Assembly: GCA_900169235.1 (NCBI GenBank)
Contig: FWCC01000276.1
Location: 1-64,000, forward strand
Source: Zarea fungicola
Lineage: Eukaryota > Ascomycota > Sordariomycetes > Hypocreales > Cordycipitaceae
Reading direction: 5' to 3'
Length of the DNA stretch: 64,000 nucleotides
The notes under the pieces were generated by a model. It ran no database searches, was not told the origin of the DNA, and saw only the letters and a program-made list of their open reading frames with translations. The translations under genes were made by a program, and so were the position numbers. Positions 11,345 through 23,070 of the stretch are shown in pieces; the first letter of the stretch is position 1; each line of letters begins with the position of its first letter.

Positions 11345-13036
11345 GTAGCCGCTACTACTGCATCTCTCATTATTATAACTTCCTTCTTTGTAAGTAGGTT
11401 TTTATAATGAATAAATTACTCACTAGGAGACAAAGCTAACACGGCATCAAGTTTGTCGCGGCAAAATTGAATAAACCAATCTCAAAACTCCCAGGACCGT
11501 GGTACACAAAATGGACCAGCCTACCGCTCAAGTATCACTGGGTCAGCGGCAATCGAACCGCATTTGTTCATGACCTACACAAGAAATACGGTATGCTGAA
11601 AATAAATGAAACTACTGGATTTTTGGCTGAAACCAACTAGGTCCGATTGTGCGCATCAGCCCCGACGAGCTTTCGCTCGTCGACATCCCGGGCCGTCAAG
11701 ACGGTCTACTCTGTCAAGGAGACATTTCTCAAGACGAAATGGTACAAGAGACTGGCTCAAGATACCGACAACATGTTCAACACGGCCGACGTGACCTACC
11801 ACCGCAAGTCACGCCGCATGCTCGCCGCTAGCATGGCAGACTCGGCCATCCTTAAACTGGCCCCGCGTGTGGGCGGCCACGTCTCCCGCGTCATGGAGAA
11901 GATGAAGGCTGAGAACTCGAGGCGCAAGACGATTGACATTTACAAATGGTGGCTGTTTATGACGACGGATATTATTGTCGAGTTTACCTATGGAGAGTCA
12001 TTTCACATGGTGGACAAGGGCGTGGTGAGCTTTGGACTCTTTAGGCCAGTCAATGTTGGTGCTAACGGCCTTTGTAGAAAGATGAATATAGCTTCTACTT
12101 GGAGAATGCCGGCATGTTTGGCATCTACCGCTCCGTCGCACCGCTCCTCGTCTATACCATCTCGTTCCTACCCCTCAAACTCTTCCGAGACATGACGGCG
12201 TCCCTCGCTGAAATGATCAAGGCCTCGGCGGAGGGTATCGTGATCCACGACAAGATCGTCCAGGACGCCAAAGACAGCGGCGACACCGACGCTGACGATG
12301 TCGAGCGAACATTCTTCACCAGTCTCTTCAAAGCCCAAAAGGACGGCAACTTCACCCCGCGCGAAACGCTCCTGTCCGAGGGCCAGCTCTACATCGTCGC
12401 CGGCAGCGACACGACGGCCAACACGCTCACCTATCTCGTCTGGGCGTTGTGCCGTCACCCGCGTATTAAAGCTGCCTTGTTGGCCGCTCTCCAGAAGTTG
12501 CCAGAGGACCACACGGACGAGGACCTGCGCAAGGTCGATTTGCTGCATCGTTGCATCAAGGAGGCGCTGCGTCTCTATCCGGCCACGCCCGAGGGCTTGC
12601 CGCGCCTCGTGCCCCCCGGCGGCGTCGAGCTATGTGGCCATCACATTGATGCGGGGACGGTAGTGGCCGCGCCGGCGTACACCATGCACCGTGATCCGGC
12701 CGTGTTTCCGTGTCCAGACGAGTTTGATCCCGACCGATGGATTGAGCCGTCCAAGGATATGCTAGATTCGTTCATGGCCTTTGGCCGTGGTTCCCGTAGT
12801 ACGTCTTCTCCAGTTCTCCTGCCTTGAACGCAAATGATTTCTTGCTAACCGTTTCAGCCTGTATCGGCTTGCATCTGGCTTATACTGAGCTTCGCATGGG
12901 TGCGGCGGCTTTCTTCCGCACATTTCCCAATGCGCGCGTCTCGACCCGCGAGGGCATGTCAGACTTGGACATGGCGCAGACTTCGTACTTTATTCTTTCA
13001 CCCAAGGGTCATCGTTGCTTGGTTGACGTGGACTGA
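11279..13036 (+). CDS. cytochrome P450 monooxygenase with a one-base frameshift
   Basis: Five exons: 11279-11389, 11452-11590, 11641-12024, 12078-12798 and 12858-13036. The N-terminus has a hydrophobic membrane anchor (about residues 22-40). It is followed by the proline-rich hinge KLPGPWYTKW, YGPIVRISPDELS, the I-helix AGSDTTA, the K-helix KEALR, the DPDRW region and the heme loop FGRGSRTCIG split by the last intron. All hallmarks are present. Within exon 3, after DELSLVDIP, the frame shifts at a GGG run at 11690-11692, and the matching P450 sequence continues in another frame. The coding length is 1534 nt, one base more than a multiple of three. Read as given, translation stops at 11829-11831 after about 146 aa. 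Counting one base fewer, the length would be 510 aa with heme Cys about 453. This is either a recent inactivation or a sequencing error. The fungal group and substrate are unknown. Confidence 0.85.
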
Positions 13037-13224
13037 GTACTCGTTCAGACTGTGCAACTGTATGAAACTGGCAGATGATTGTATCTCTATTCTAGACAAG
13101 TTAGTTCTTCAAATGCTTTACGTATTTTGCATTATTTTCTCTCTCTTTTTTTTCGAGCCTAGAAAGCAGTATGACCTATCTATCTGCAGCCCAACACTCA
13201 ATCATGAGTTTAATATTCATTTGT

Positions 13225-14504
13225 TCATATTAATTCACTTTCCGGAAACACCACCACATTACGGAACCTGGCCTTGTTCTCCATGACCGCCTCGTAAGCC
13301 GACGGGAAGCTATCCATTGCAAACTCTTGGACTATTGGCTTTACTTTATTGGCAACCGAATATTTGATACACTCTTCCATGTCCACGGCAGTACCGCATG
13401 AGTAACCTCGGATGCTGGCTCGATTCATGTTGAGGAGCAGATTCTGGACCTCAATCGGCCCGTCGGTAGTAGCAGATACAAGCGTTACAACTCCTGTTTC
13501 AATGTCAGCAATCATGGAATTAGTTCAAGTAATTCACAATTACAAACCATTTCTTGCAACTGCTGGTATAATTGAGTTAATGCTCCTCGCATAGGGAGCG
13601 GTGCATATGATGAGATTGGCTCCCCCAAGGCTCTGCATATGTTGGACAACATCCACCGAGCTAGAATCCAGAAACTCCGTAGCCCCCAGAGAAAGCGCCA
13701 GGTCTTTTTTGGCCCCCCCTGATGAAGCAGCATATACCTGATAGCGTGGTTAGTCATTCTCTTTGTTTGGTCCATCACGCAATGCAACGCACCTTCATCC
13801 CAAGTCTGCTGGCATATTGTATTGCCAAGTGGCCAAGCCCGCCAACGCCTTGAACGAGACAAATGTCACCGGGTGACCACTTGGATGTGTTTATGGCACC
13901 AAAAACAGACGCGCCGGCACAACATAGAGGCGCCAGCTCCGCGTAGGACATGACACTGAGCGCCTCCTCGGGAATGCTGACCAGTGCCGTGTAGGGTGCG
14001 TAGACGTATTCTCCCAGGCCGCCATCAATCGTGAAACCTGTATAATCTACACGACGGCAGGTCCAGAAATCGCCCCTGCGACAATAATCGCACGCATTAC
14101 AGAATCCTCCATTCCAGCCAATGCCCACCAAAGCGCCGATGCTGCACCGTTTCGCTGCTTCGGCATCCTCCAACAGTCGGTCACCCACAGCGGCGACGCG
14201 GCCAATGACCTCGTGGCCCGGTATACGTGGGTACTCAAGGCCAGGCCATGATCCGTCTTTGACGAAATGATCCGAGTTGCATATTCCTGATGCGTGCACT
14301 TTAATCAGGACCTGCTCGGCCCCGGGCTGCCGCAAGGACAATGCCACAACCTCCCAAGGTGCGTTTGGCGTAGGACAGCGTACTGCTACAATCAGAGGTC
14401 TGATGCAGTTTGATGTGGTGGGTGTGGGGGATAGACCTACCTGCTTTGTATGATTTTTCTTCCATAATACGCAGCGTACTGCCGGACTGAGTTGGCGCAG
14501 CCAT
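13225..14504 (-). CDS. zinc-containing alcohol dehydrogenase (MDR family)
   Basis: Four exons read leftwards: 14504-14441, 14385-13793, 13737-13548 and 13493-13225, giving 371 aa; introns are 54-55 nt. The catalytic zinc ligands are visible: Cys57 in GICNSDH, His79-Glu80 in PGHEVIG, and Cys176/177 in LAPLCCAG. The structural zinc lobe is Cys117, 120, 123 and 131 (CNACDYCRRGDFWTC). The NAD(P) fold has GVGGLG at about 201-206. This is the usual tetrameric ADH layout (yeast Adh1 or bacterial AdhP type), acting in the cytosol; the alcohol/aldehyde substrate is not predictable. It is convergent with the P450, with 188 bases between the stops, so the two might act on related compounds, but co-regulation is not shown. 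The start is set by the first Met, which runs into the conserved SYKA-AV strand after splicing. Confidence 0.85.
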
Positions 14505-14979
14505 GGGTTGGCAATGGAATTGCAGCTTTACGGGTGGCGCTTCTAACAGGAGGATTCAAGATTCATTACAACTTAAGTATCCAAAACAGGCGGACACTAA
14601 ATCCGAAATTCGGGTTTTAAGTAGATGTGGCTCTACATCACCAACAGCTAATCGCCGATACATCAGGTGGATTTACCCCATAGCCACGGCGACTCGGCGT
14701 AGAGCTGACATTCTCACGGGCTGGCTCCGCAGCACATAGCCAATTCTAGTTGACCATTTGCCATTTTGAGATTTAAAATGAATCGTAAATCAGAACAAGA
14801 CTCGCGCTTGCTCGTTATCTAATTTGTAAAAGTCGAAATATCTCCGTAGCTGTACCCCGCAGGATCTTTCAACTGTGAGAGTGGGCGGTAATAACGAAAT
14901 GAGCTCGATGACATGGTAAAACGATTACATGCTTGCTTTTCGACGCATCATCATTCGTTTCAAGGTACGGTTCGCTAGG
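14505..14979. other. spacer between ADH and HD-domain genes
   Basis: 475 bases without a convincing gene. It should contain the ADH promoter (right-to-left) and the 3' end of the HD-domain transcript. Nothing else recognised. Confidence 0.45.
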
Positions 14980-15606
14980 CTATTGCACCTCCTCCCCCGT
15001 CTCCAGACGCCACCACTCCTGCATCGTGCGTATCCGCTGCGACCGCTCCTTGGCCAGCGCCCGTCCTGTCTCCGTCTTCATCATGCCCTCCAGCTTCAGC
15101 AGCTTATCCACGAAATGCTCAATAGCATCCTCCATATCCCTCCCCTTGGCCGCGCCAAACGCAAACGTGCGTCCGATGCCCACCGCGCCAATCGCATCCA
15201 GGCGATCCGCGTCCTGCACAACAGCTAGCTCCGGGTGCTCTCTGATGAGCGACACGACCTTGGCCGGGTCCTCGATCTCGCTCGAGTAGCTGACTCCGAG
15301 ACAGATGGTTTGCACCTTTTCCGCCAGTGCGTCGGTGGCGCCGTGGGCTCGCAAGGTGTCGTGGACGAGCCGAGAGGCGTCCTCGCCGGGCTTGAGGTAC
15401 TTTTTGTCACCGACATCGTGGAGGAGTGCAGCGAGCGTAACAATGGGGCGGGAGGTCCCCGGAGTGCGTGATTGGATGTGCAGCGCCAGGCGGAGGACGC
15501 GCTGGATGTGGTTGAAGTCGTGAGAGCCGTCGTAGTGGGACATGTACTGCTCGACAAACTTGGTGATGTCGGCGATGAGGGCCTCATGAACCTCGAACGT
15601 TGCCAT
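14980..15606 (-). CDS. HD-domain phosphohydrolase
   Basis: A single exon of 208 aa. The metal-binding signature of the HD superfamily is complete: His33 in DFNHIQRV, His63-Asp64 in [10 protein letters not shown], and Asp132/Asp134 in [18 protein letters not shown]. The order and the '[11 protein letters not shown]' block match the small bacterial/fungal HD hydrolases of the YedJ/YpgQ type, some of which hydrolyse nucleotides; the substrate here is not known. No signal peptide or membrane segment, so a cytosolic soluble enzyme is likely. It lies upstream of, and in tandem with, the ADH gene (475 bases apart). Confidence 0.8.
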   Translation of the reverse strand: MATFEVHEALIADITKFVEQYMSHYDGSHDFNHIQRVLRLALHIQSRTPGTSRPIVTLAALLHDVGDKKYLKPGEDASRLVHDTLRAHGATDALAEKVQTICLGVSYSSEIEDPAKVVSLIREHPELAVVQDADRLDAIGAVGIGRTFAFGAAKGRDMEDAIEHFVDKLLKLEGMMKTETGRALAKERSQRIRTMQEWWRLETGEEVQ

Positions 15607-17029
15607 TCTGAGAGTTTTGCGCTACGGGCTTAAAGTGCCTTTTAGTTTCGTAACAGTCTGACCTGGCTCTGCCTCGTCTATTTCACTCTCTATTGCAGAG
15701 GCACAGAGAGAAAGTTTACAGTCTTGTCGACCCGCACTGTATGCAAGCAACACAGGATTTCACGTGATATGTTTCATATTTTTGTATATTGATGAATGAA
15801 TTCACGGCAAGCGCAGCAGGAAGTTGTTTAGCTATAATTTGGTTTTTGTGAATTATCGACACGTTGGGCCTTGTAGTGACTAGGAAGTAGTGCATCAGAG
15901 TCCGTTATGCATGGGCGCTAGTGAATGACTTGAGAGCCAATTGAATACATTGCAACGCAGTTTTTGGACCTTGTTGTTCATTGCTGATGAAGGGAGCCAA
16001 GTAAATTGTGCAAATCCCGTTGAACCACGATGGTGCCTCTCGGCAGTTTAATACAAATCCGCAGCCTCGGAATATATGTACGAGTTCAATTTCAGTATTC
16101 GGTACAGTACGACATGTGCGTCGACAAGGCGTGCTCGTGCCCAAATTGCAATCAAAAATCCCCCGAGGAGACGACGTTCAAGTCTCGGAACGTTCTACGT
16201 CGATCCACGCCACGAGAGCTGAGTAGTATGGTCAGACTTCTGCCGGCACTTGCAAGCCACTGATGTGACCGGTCTCATGCATACCCGCCGAAGCTAGAGG
16301 GTGGTGGGATGTCCCGTTCATCTGGGAAGCGAATAGCAGGCCGTCCCACTACGTCCAGTCCTGCAGCAGTGAGTGACAACGCAATACGGAAAGACGCACA
16401 GGTGCCTTGGCTCTGAGCCTGCACGAATGCAACCTCAGCCAGGCGGTCATGAAAACGGGCCGCAGATGGCGGGAAGGCATATGCTGTGTGGGTGGAGAAG
16501 GCTCTCGTGGACACCACATACTACCGTATGATTTCAATGCCTGGCTGCTTCGCTGTACTTGAAAATTCCAAGGCATCTGCAGAATCGTTCAAGATATGGT
16601 GGCTCAAGGAGGCGATGACATGTTCTAGAGGAGCGAGATGTGGGAGCCCCTGCTGAAAAGACTCTCACATCACATGCAGCACTGTGCATGTCAGGGACGG
16701 TAGTGATGAATGCGAAAGCCAAGACACAGAGAGACTTGTCCAAGAGTGGACTCGTTTCGTTGCGCCATATCCTGCACCTGGACGTCCAGAATGCTGTAAA
16801 TGTGGCCGCTTTAATTCGACACAAAGAAAAGCGAACACGGAGAGCGCTGTATAAGTCGGGATATGCATAGCAGAAAGAATATGCGCGTATCGAGGCCGCT
16901 TATGTCAGCAAGAAATTGACTAGTGGGATCGCAGTTTGCTAGGCACGAAACCTTCAGCCGAGACGAGAGCTTTCCGGCGAATCAAAAAAACACGACCACA
17001 GATCTTGCGCAATCCGAAATACCGACAGA
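15607..17029. other. spacer with no clear gene
   Basis: 1.4 kb upstream of SmF. Two adjacent minus-strand frames (16824-16534 and 16517-16275) read somewhat like protein; the second ends in PPPSSFGGYA. I found no splice arrangement or domain that would make a gene of them, and they may be decayed coding sequence. The bases just before 17030 form the SmF leader. Confidence 0.4.
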
Positions 17030-17389
17030 ATGAGCTTCGTTCCCGTCAACCCGCGGCCAATGCTGCAAGAGCTCGTCGACAAGACGGTCTCAGTGCGGCT
17101 AAAGTGGGGAGAGACCGAGTACAAGGGCAAGCTGGTGTCGTTGGATGCATACATGAACCTGCAGCTTGCCAACACGCAAGAGTATATTGCCGACAAGTTT
17201 ACGGCTGATTTGGGCCAGGTTCTAATCAGGTATTACTTTCTTTGGTGGTGTGCGCGCTGAAGAGAGCAGGCGTCGTGTGCTTAGACTACATTTTGCTAAC
17301 AGCTGCCGCTTTGGATTAGATGCAACAATGTCCTGTGGATCCGCGGTGCTAACGAGGGAGAGAATGGCGATACTAAAATGGAGGGTTAA
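17030..17389 (+). CDS. SMX3: small nuclear ribonucleoprotein F (SmF)
   Basis: Two exons, 17030-17229 and 17320-17389, encode 89 aa. The intron 17230-17319 has GTATTA, a GCTAAC branch site and TTAG. The protein is almost entirely an Sm fold. Sm1 is [27 protein letters not shown] (about residues 20-46). Sm2 is [12 protein letters not shown], formed across the splice junction. The N-terminal [14 protein letters not shown] is typical of SmF and separates it from Lsm6. SmF is one of seven Sm proteins that ring the U-rich site of spliceosomal U1, U2, U4 and U5 snRNAs in the nucleus. The length fits the family (about 86 aa). Confidence 0.93.
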
Positions 17390-19750
17390 TTCTGCTACTT
17401 GATGTGCTCGGCGTTTGGGTTCTTTTTGGGTTCTTTGAGAATGTCATTGGAACTGGAGGAGAGCAGCTGCGATTCGGCGCCTGCCAACGACATTTGGAAA
17501 CGACGAAAGTTGTTTGCAGGAAAGCGATGTCACGATGTGACGCATTGCGACGGATTGTTTTCAAGGAATTGTCCACTGCGAGAATGCAAAAGGCATAAAC
17601 GGCCTATGTTTCGATCCTCGAACCGAACCATCTGGATTTGTGGGTGCAATTGCGACATCAGGTTGCCGTGGCATTGTTGCTGGATCAATGAGAACAGGTC
17701 GAAAATACTCGATGACGAGGTAAACGGTCTGACCGCAGCTTCAGTACTAGGCTTCATTATGGCTTCAGTTTGGGCTTCATTTCTTCATGCCTACAATGAT
17801 ATAGATGTGTTTCCTAGCATTAATCTACTCCAACTGTCACCATACTAGCAAACATGGCTGTGACATTTGCACGCATAATTCAGCTAACGGTTATTAGAAT
17901 ACATGCATGCCATCGCTGAATCGGCCATGAGCATGATGTCCTTTCTGGATAGCAGCCTGTTTAAAGCAGCCAGTTTAAAGCAGCCATGAGCTAGCAGATC
18001 AAGGCTAGGAGCGGCACGAGACGGAGAGTTCGTCGTTTAGTCGTCTAGGTCGCATCACCATGGCGCCGGGGCTTGTCACGTTTGGGTTCTCGCTAGCGGA
18101 GAACTACCGACGGCCGTCATGGTTCTGTGAATGACTGTATGCGGCCTAACAGTCTAATCTGCATCCGTGGTCGGTGCCTGGGTCACGCTTCTCTTCTCGT
18201 CCATGAGTGGTTGGTGGTCTGAAAGCGAACGATGAGGTCAAGCCAATGAGGAGAGTTGTCTAGACGCCCGGCAGTGAAATAGTGTGTGTGGCTTGGTGGA
18301 GTCAAGCCGTAAAATATGGCGCTGCAGGTCCCTGTAAATATAGCATGATGGCTGCTGGTAGTGGGCTTGCAAGGGCGGTGTCCTGGCTCGGTTTAGCCGC
18401 CGTGGTGGCTCCTAGCGTGCTGCAGGCTTTCATTCCCCCGCTCTCAGTGGCTGTGTTCCATGAGTCCGTGTTGATGTCACCTTGATGATGATTCTTTGGT
18501 TGTCGCTTCTAATTTTTCAGCTTCGTAGATGGCCGTTTGTTGCATTTCATGTGGCTTCTTCGGCAGTCGAATTTTTCTAGTCTATTTGCTGATCATATGG
18601 CACTTTTGTGCAGATATGTAATGCTCTGTACAGTCGTAACAATAGCTTCCGTCTTATATATGCATGCCTGTATGGGGTCACTGATATAAATTGCTGCTCC
18701 GACAAGACTATGTAGATACTCCGTAGGCATGTATCTGCTTCCGAGATGCAGGACTATACTGTACAACTACATAAATTGAAATTTTGTATTCCGTAGTCTT
18801 TCTCAAAATTTCATCTGCCACGGCCGTCTAAAACAACTATATCACGACACATTTCACTCATGACGCTCCAATATGTTCAGATGACCGCGTTCCAATGCAA
18901 GAATAAGCCACAATTCATAAAAACAAATATACAATACTAATTCCATGACAATTCATACAACCCATGTAACTCAAACAACTCATTTGGCGTACATTTTCCC
19001 ACTGTCAGTCCTCGGACTTGTCCACGTCGAGCGGGACAGCAAAAAAGTGTGTCACCACCCGCTTTCCAATCCCACCCTCCATCAGCCACGCAGAACTAGC
19101 CCTCTGTCCCATCATTGGCCCGTCACACATCTGCACTTCCACAGAGATGGCCCATGGCTTTCTCATTCACTTTCTCGCGGCGGGTCTGTCGTGGCCCCAG
19201 TAGACTGTCGTCGTGGGACTTCCCGCTGCCCCTCACCTCCAACCGCCCACGCTACCAGCCGCCCATCTCATATATCAAGGCCATGGCCTCTCCCTCGATT
19301 CTCTCCTTCTTTCCCTTTTCCCTTCTTCAGCAAGTCTTGTCAATATCTAATTCTCAGTTCTGTTTGTTTCTCTTTTCCCCTTTTCCTTTTTTTCATTTGC
19401 ATTCCCTAGAGCTGGTCTCTACCTTTACTTCTCTTAATAATCACATCTCTCAAGCCTCATACACAATTCAATCCCTGCGTTTCACTTCAAGTTGCCGGTC
19501 AGCTTCAGAGAAAGATTATACCCATATTACATTTTTTATATTATTTTTGCCTTGCATTGTCTGTCCATCATCACCATCCATCCCGTAATAAACAGAACTT
19601 TCGGAATACTTGCTCGAAGCTCTCTACACCAAAGCATTTTACCTCTATTCAAAACTCTTACGACTCATTTACGAATTATTTCTCTGCATCGCTGTTTTTC
19701 TGCTTCATACATATCCTACAACAACAGAACGTTTAATCTTCAAATTCAAA
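17390..19750. other. long spacer and CBM48-gene leader
   Basis: 2.4 kb with no convincing gene. One exact TACTCCGTA lies at 18717-18725. From about 19270 to 19740 the plus strand is pyrimidine-rich (runs of CTTTTCCC and CTCTC type) and is probably the core promoter and long 5' leader of the gene that starts at 19751. An upstream open frame from 19610 runs into that gene in frame without a stop. Confidence 0.5.
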
Positions 19751-20698
19751 ATGTCTGCTACTCAGCTTTCCTTCTCCCTTCGCGTCTCCTCCGGCGTCAA
19801 GGCCGTCCATCTCCTCGGCTCCTGGGACAACTACGTCGGGCAGCTCCCACTCTCCAAGGACAAGTCGTCGTCCAAGTCTGGCTCCTGGAAGGGCACCTTT
19901 CGCTTCCAAAACACCACCCTCCAGCCGGGCCAGCGATACTGGTACTACTACATCATTGACGGGTACCACGTCGCCCACAACCCCAGTATCGCGTCCACCA
20001 CTGAGCCCACCACCGGCCGCGAGCTCAACATTCTCGACGTCCCATCTGACAAGTCTTCCTCATCGTCTTCGCACAAGTCGTCCAAGTCCTCGTCCAAGTC
20101 CTCGTCCTCGTCGCACAAGTCGTCCTCCAAATCGAGCAGCAAGAGCAGCAGCTCCAGCTCCCGCCACCACTCTTCTTCCAAGGACAAGGACGGCAGCCAC
20201 CACCGTTCCTCGCGCAAGAGTCTCTCCGTCGACATCCCCAAGGGCCGCCCCCTGTCAATCTCCCAGATCCAGGCCCCGAAGCCCATGTCGCCGCACGCCA
20301 CCAAGCACCTCCTCGAGTCCGACTACCACGGCAACGAGGAGCTCGAGGAGCTCGCCGCCCGCTTCGGCACGGCCGGTCTTGACGACGACCTGGTGACCGA
20401 CTTTAGCACCTCGCCCGTCTCCTCCGTGGGCTCGTCCCTGTCCTACCGCTCCGACAGCTCGTCGCCCTCCTCATCCCTCTCCGGCTACAGCACACCCAGC
20501 TCCGACTGCAGCACCTGCACCTGCGAGCGCTACGGCATCACCCGCAAGGGCGAGCGCGTCAAGCTCGACTGCGGCGGCGAGCGATGCGGCTACGACGACT
20601 CCTCGTCGTGCGCCAGCGACATTAGCGAGGACGAGTCCGAGGACGAGGTCGTCCACCACCACCACTCCCACCGCCGCAACGGCATCATTGTCTCGTGA
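19751..20698 (+). CDS. CBM48/AMPK-beta-like glycogen-binding domain protein, Ser-rich
   Basis: A single exon of 315 aa. Residues 1 to about 95 form an early-set (E-set) CBM48 domain like the glycogen-binding module of AMPK beta subunits, with AVHLLGSWDNY, GSWKGTF, YWYYYIIDGYHVAHNP. A Ser/Lys low-complexity tract follows (about 98-160), then a proline-containing linker (PKGRPLSISQIQAPKPMSPH), an acidic segment (EELEELAARFGTAG), more Ser-rich sequence, a Cys-containing patch (DCSTCTCERYGITRKGERVKLDCGG) and an acidic/His tail. The kinase-binding ASC domain of true AMPK beta (Gal83/Sip) subunits is not seen, so this is a stand-alone CBM48 protein. A role tied to glycogen or starch-like glucan, or to Snf1, is inference. 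The start is chosen for its AAAATGTCT context; an in-frame extension to 19610 exists but looks like leader. Confidence 0.75.
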   Translation: MSATQLSFSLRVSSGVKAVHLLGSWDNYVGQLPLSKDKSSSKSGSWKGTFRFQNTTLQPGQRYWYYYIIDGYHVAHNPSIASTTEPTTGRELNILDVPSDKSSSSSSHKSSKSSSKSSSSSHKSSSKSSSKSSSSSSRHHSSSKDKDGSHHRSSRKSLSVDIPKGRPLSISQIQAPKPMSPHATKHLLESDYHGNEELEELAARFGTAGLDDDLVTDFSTSPVSSVGSSLSYRSDSSSPSSSLSGYSTPSSDCSTCTCERYGITRKGERVKLDCGGERCGYDDSSSCASDISEDESEDEVVHHHHSHRRNGIIVS

Positions 20699-21936
20699 GC
20701 GTGGCGCGGAGGAAAGATGGTGGGACGGCGAGCGTCATCAAGCTTTTTCTTGTCAGACTTACAAGGGCCTGGTTTCTTTCCCATTATGTGCCGGGCCGTT
20801 TCCTTCATTCGGTTTGCTAGTTACCTTGTTCGCCCATGAGCAGACGACTTGGGAGTTTTTTTTTTTATATTCCCTCAATACCTTGACGTCTGGCCCGAAC
20901 TTGCACGTTTGTTTTTCTTCCATCGTTTCCTGTTGTTGGATCAAGTTTTGCCTCACCTCAAATTTTACGCAAGCACATAAAACACATACCCCCCTCACAG
21001 CTCCCAATGGACCGAGGAGGGAAGCGGCGCCAGGCCGGTCTTGTCGCCTTTTTCTCTCAAGCTCCTCCGCTGGTCGAGATGTGATGTCAATCCGGGTCGA
21101 TGCTACGGCCCCTCGCAGCGATGCGCACCCTTGCCGCGTCCTGTTGAGCCTTCTGGTTATATATTCATTGTCTTTGGTTTTTTTTTTCTTGTTTGGCATG
21201 CAGCGTTGCATTCTGCCAGGTTGTGCACCAGGTCGGCATCTTTTCTCTCTCAAAATAGCCGATCTGTAGTCAAGTTGGAGCAATTGATATCAATACGCTT
21301 GGTATACAATCATGGTACTCCAGTCAAGCGGTGGATTTGTCTTGATCATTTGACGTTGGGAAGATGCAAGATTAGCCATCTAGGCGCCAAGTCTATAAAT
21401 ACTTACTTGGGTCCTGTGGATAGATGACGATTGAACTATTCATTTAACTATGCCTGCCATGAATTGTGCCGTGTATGTGAAGACTCTGGCTGTCATTGAA
21501 ATACCCGTCGCGTAAATGGCAGGGTGGGCCGCGTCTCAACAACGCCACCAAAGTGCAGAGATGAAATCCGAATGTTAAAGACTGGAGTGATGCACAAGCT
21601 AAAAATGTATTTTTACCTGTTCGCATCAACCGTCGGACTCCAGGCTTAAGTTTGGGCCTGCATAGTGGAGAGCTCCCAACGTCTATGGCGGGGTAGCTTG
21701 CGATGGCTTGTCCCATGGCTGGCTGCTCCAGCTTTCTTTTCTTCTTTTATTTCCTTCATTTCCAAACTCAGCCACAGTCATTCAATTAAACCGGCAGTTT
21801 GTTTCTCCTTTTTCTTCCTCTCAATACCCGTCTTTCTATTAACATAAACAATCACCTGCCCAACTCCTGGAGAGTCGCAGCATAAAAACGAAATCAGAGA
21901 CGTCAACAATCAACCCCCCCATCACCACCATCCATC
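20699..21936. other. spacer between CBM48 and amidohydrolase genes
   Basis: 1.2 kb without a convincing gene. The left part is the 3' untranslated region of the CBM48 gene. The right part, with a CT-rich tract at about 21720-21840 and an A/C-rich leader just before 21937, should be the amidohydrolase promoter. Confidence 0.45.
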
Positions 21937-23070
21937 ATGGCCACTTCCGACGACCAGCTGATCCTCCCCATCATCGACTCCCACATCCACATCTACCCTT
22001 CCTCTGAAGTCGACACGCTCGCGTGGGCCAAGCCCGATCACCCGCTCTACGGCCAGCGCTCCGTCGCCGAGTTCAAAGCAGCCACCGCCTCCTGCCCCTC
22101 GCTGCTCGGCTTCGTCTTTGTCGAGACGGACCGCAAAAACAACCTCGAGACCGGCGCCGCCGACGGCTCTGGATGGGAAGGCCCCCTGCAAGAAATCCGC
22201 TGGCTGCGCCGCGTGGCACTGGGCCTACCTCGTGAGGGCGAGGGTCACACGCCCGACGACAAGAAGCTCTGCCTCGGCATCATCCCCTGGGCGCCGCTGC
22301 CCAGCGGGCCGGCCGCGCTGGAGCGCTACCTGGCCAGGGCCGAGGAGGAGGCCGGCGCGGAGGCGTGGGCCAAGGTCAAGGGCTTCCGCTATCTGCTGCA
22401 GGACAAGCCCGACGGCACGATGCTGCAGCAGGACTTCATCGACAGCCTCAAGCTGCTCGGCCGCCGCGGGTTCGTGTTTGAGGTTGGCGTGGACCAGCAT
22501 CGCCGGGGCAGAAAGCAGCTCGATGAGCTGGTCGAGCTGGTCGACCGTGTGCACGATGGCGTCGCAGAAAACGAAAAGGTCAAGCTCATCATTAGTATGT
22601 CAAAAAAAAAGCCTACACACATTGCCTCTGCATAAAAAAAAGTACATTAACATTCGGATAAAAAACTAGACCACCTCTGCAAGCCCGATTTTTCCGTGTA
22701 CAACCTCACCACAGACGCCTCCTTCAATGCCTGGCGCACCACCATCTACACTCTCGGTAAAGTCCCCCAAGTCTACATGAAGCTATCTGGCGGCTTCGCG
22801 GAGATGCCGGAGGCGCTGCGTGCCCAGGACCCTTCCCACATCTTCCAGTCGACGTTTGGCTGGCTCGGCGTGGTGCTCGCCACCTTTGGCGCACGCCGCA
22901 TCATGTTTGGTAGTGACTGGCCCGTGTGTACTGTGGGCATGCCAGAAGGCGTCGACGCGTGGCCACGCTGGAAAGAGGTGGTGGACAAGATGTGCTGGAT
23001 GGCGTCGCTGGACGACGAGGAGAGGGCCATGATTTACGGGGGGACGGCTAAGCAGGCGTATGGACTGTAG
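21937..23070 (+). CDS. amidohydrolase-2 family lactonase/hydrolase
   Basis: Two exons, 21937-22594 and 22670-23070, give 352 aa. The intron 22595-22669 begins GTATGT and ends CTAG; it is A-rich. The N-terminal metal motif is DSHIHIYP (His16 and His18). The C-terminal part has MKLSGGFAEM and the conserved FGSDWPVC, with the Asp expected as metal/catalytic residue. This is the TIM-barrel amidohydrolase-2 pattern shared by L-rhamnonolactonases, L-fuconolactonases and 4-sulfomuconolactone hydrolases, so hydrolysis of a sugar or aromatic-pathway lactone is likely; the substrate is unresolved. No signal peptide, so cytosolic. Splicing at this junction gives KLIINHLCKPD, which fits the family. Confidence 0.85.
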
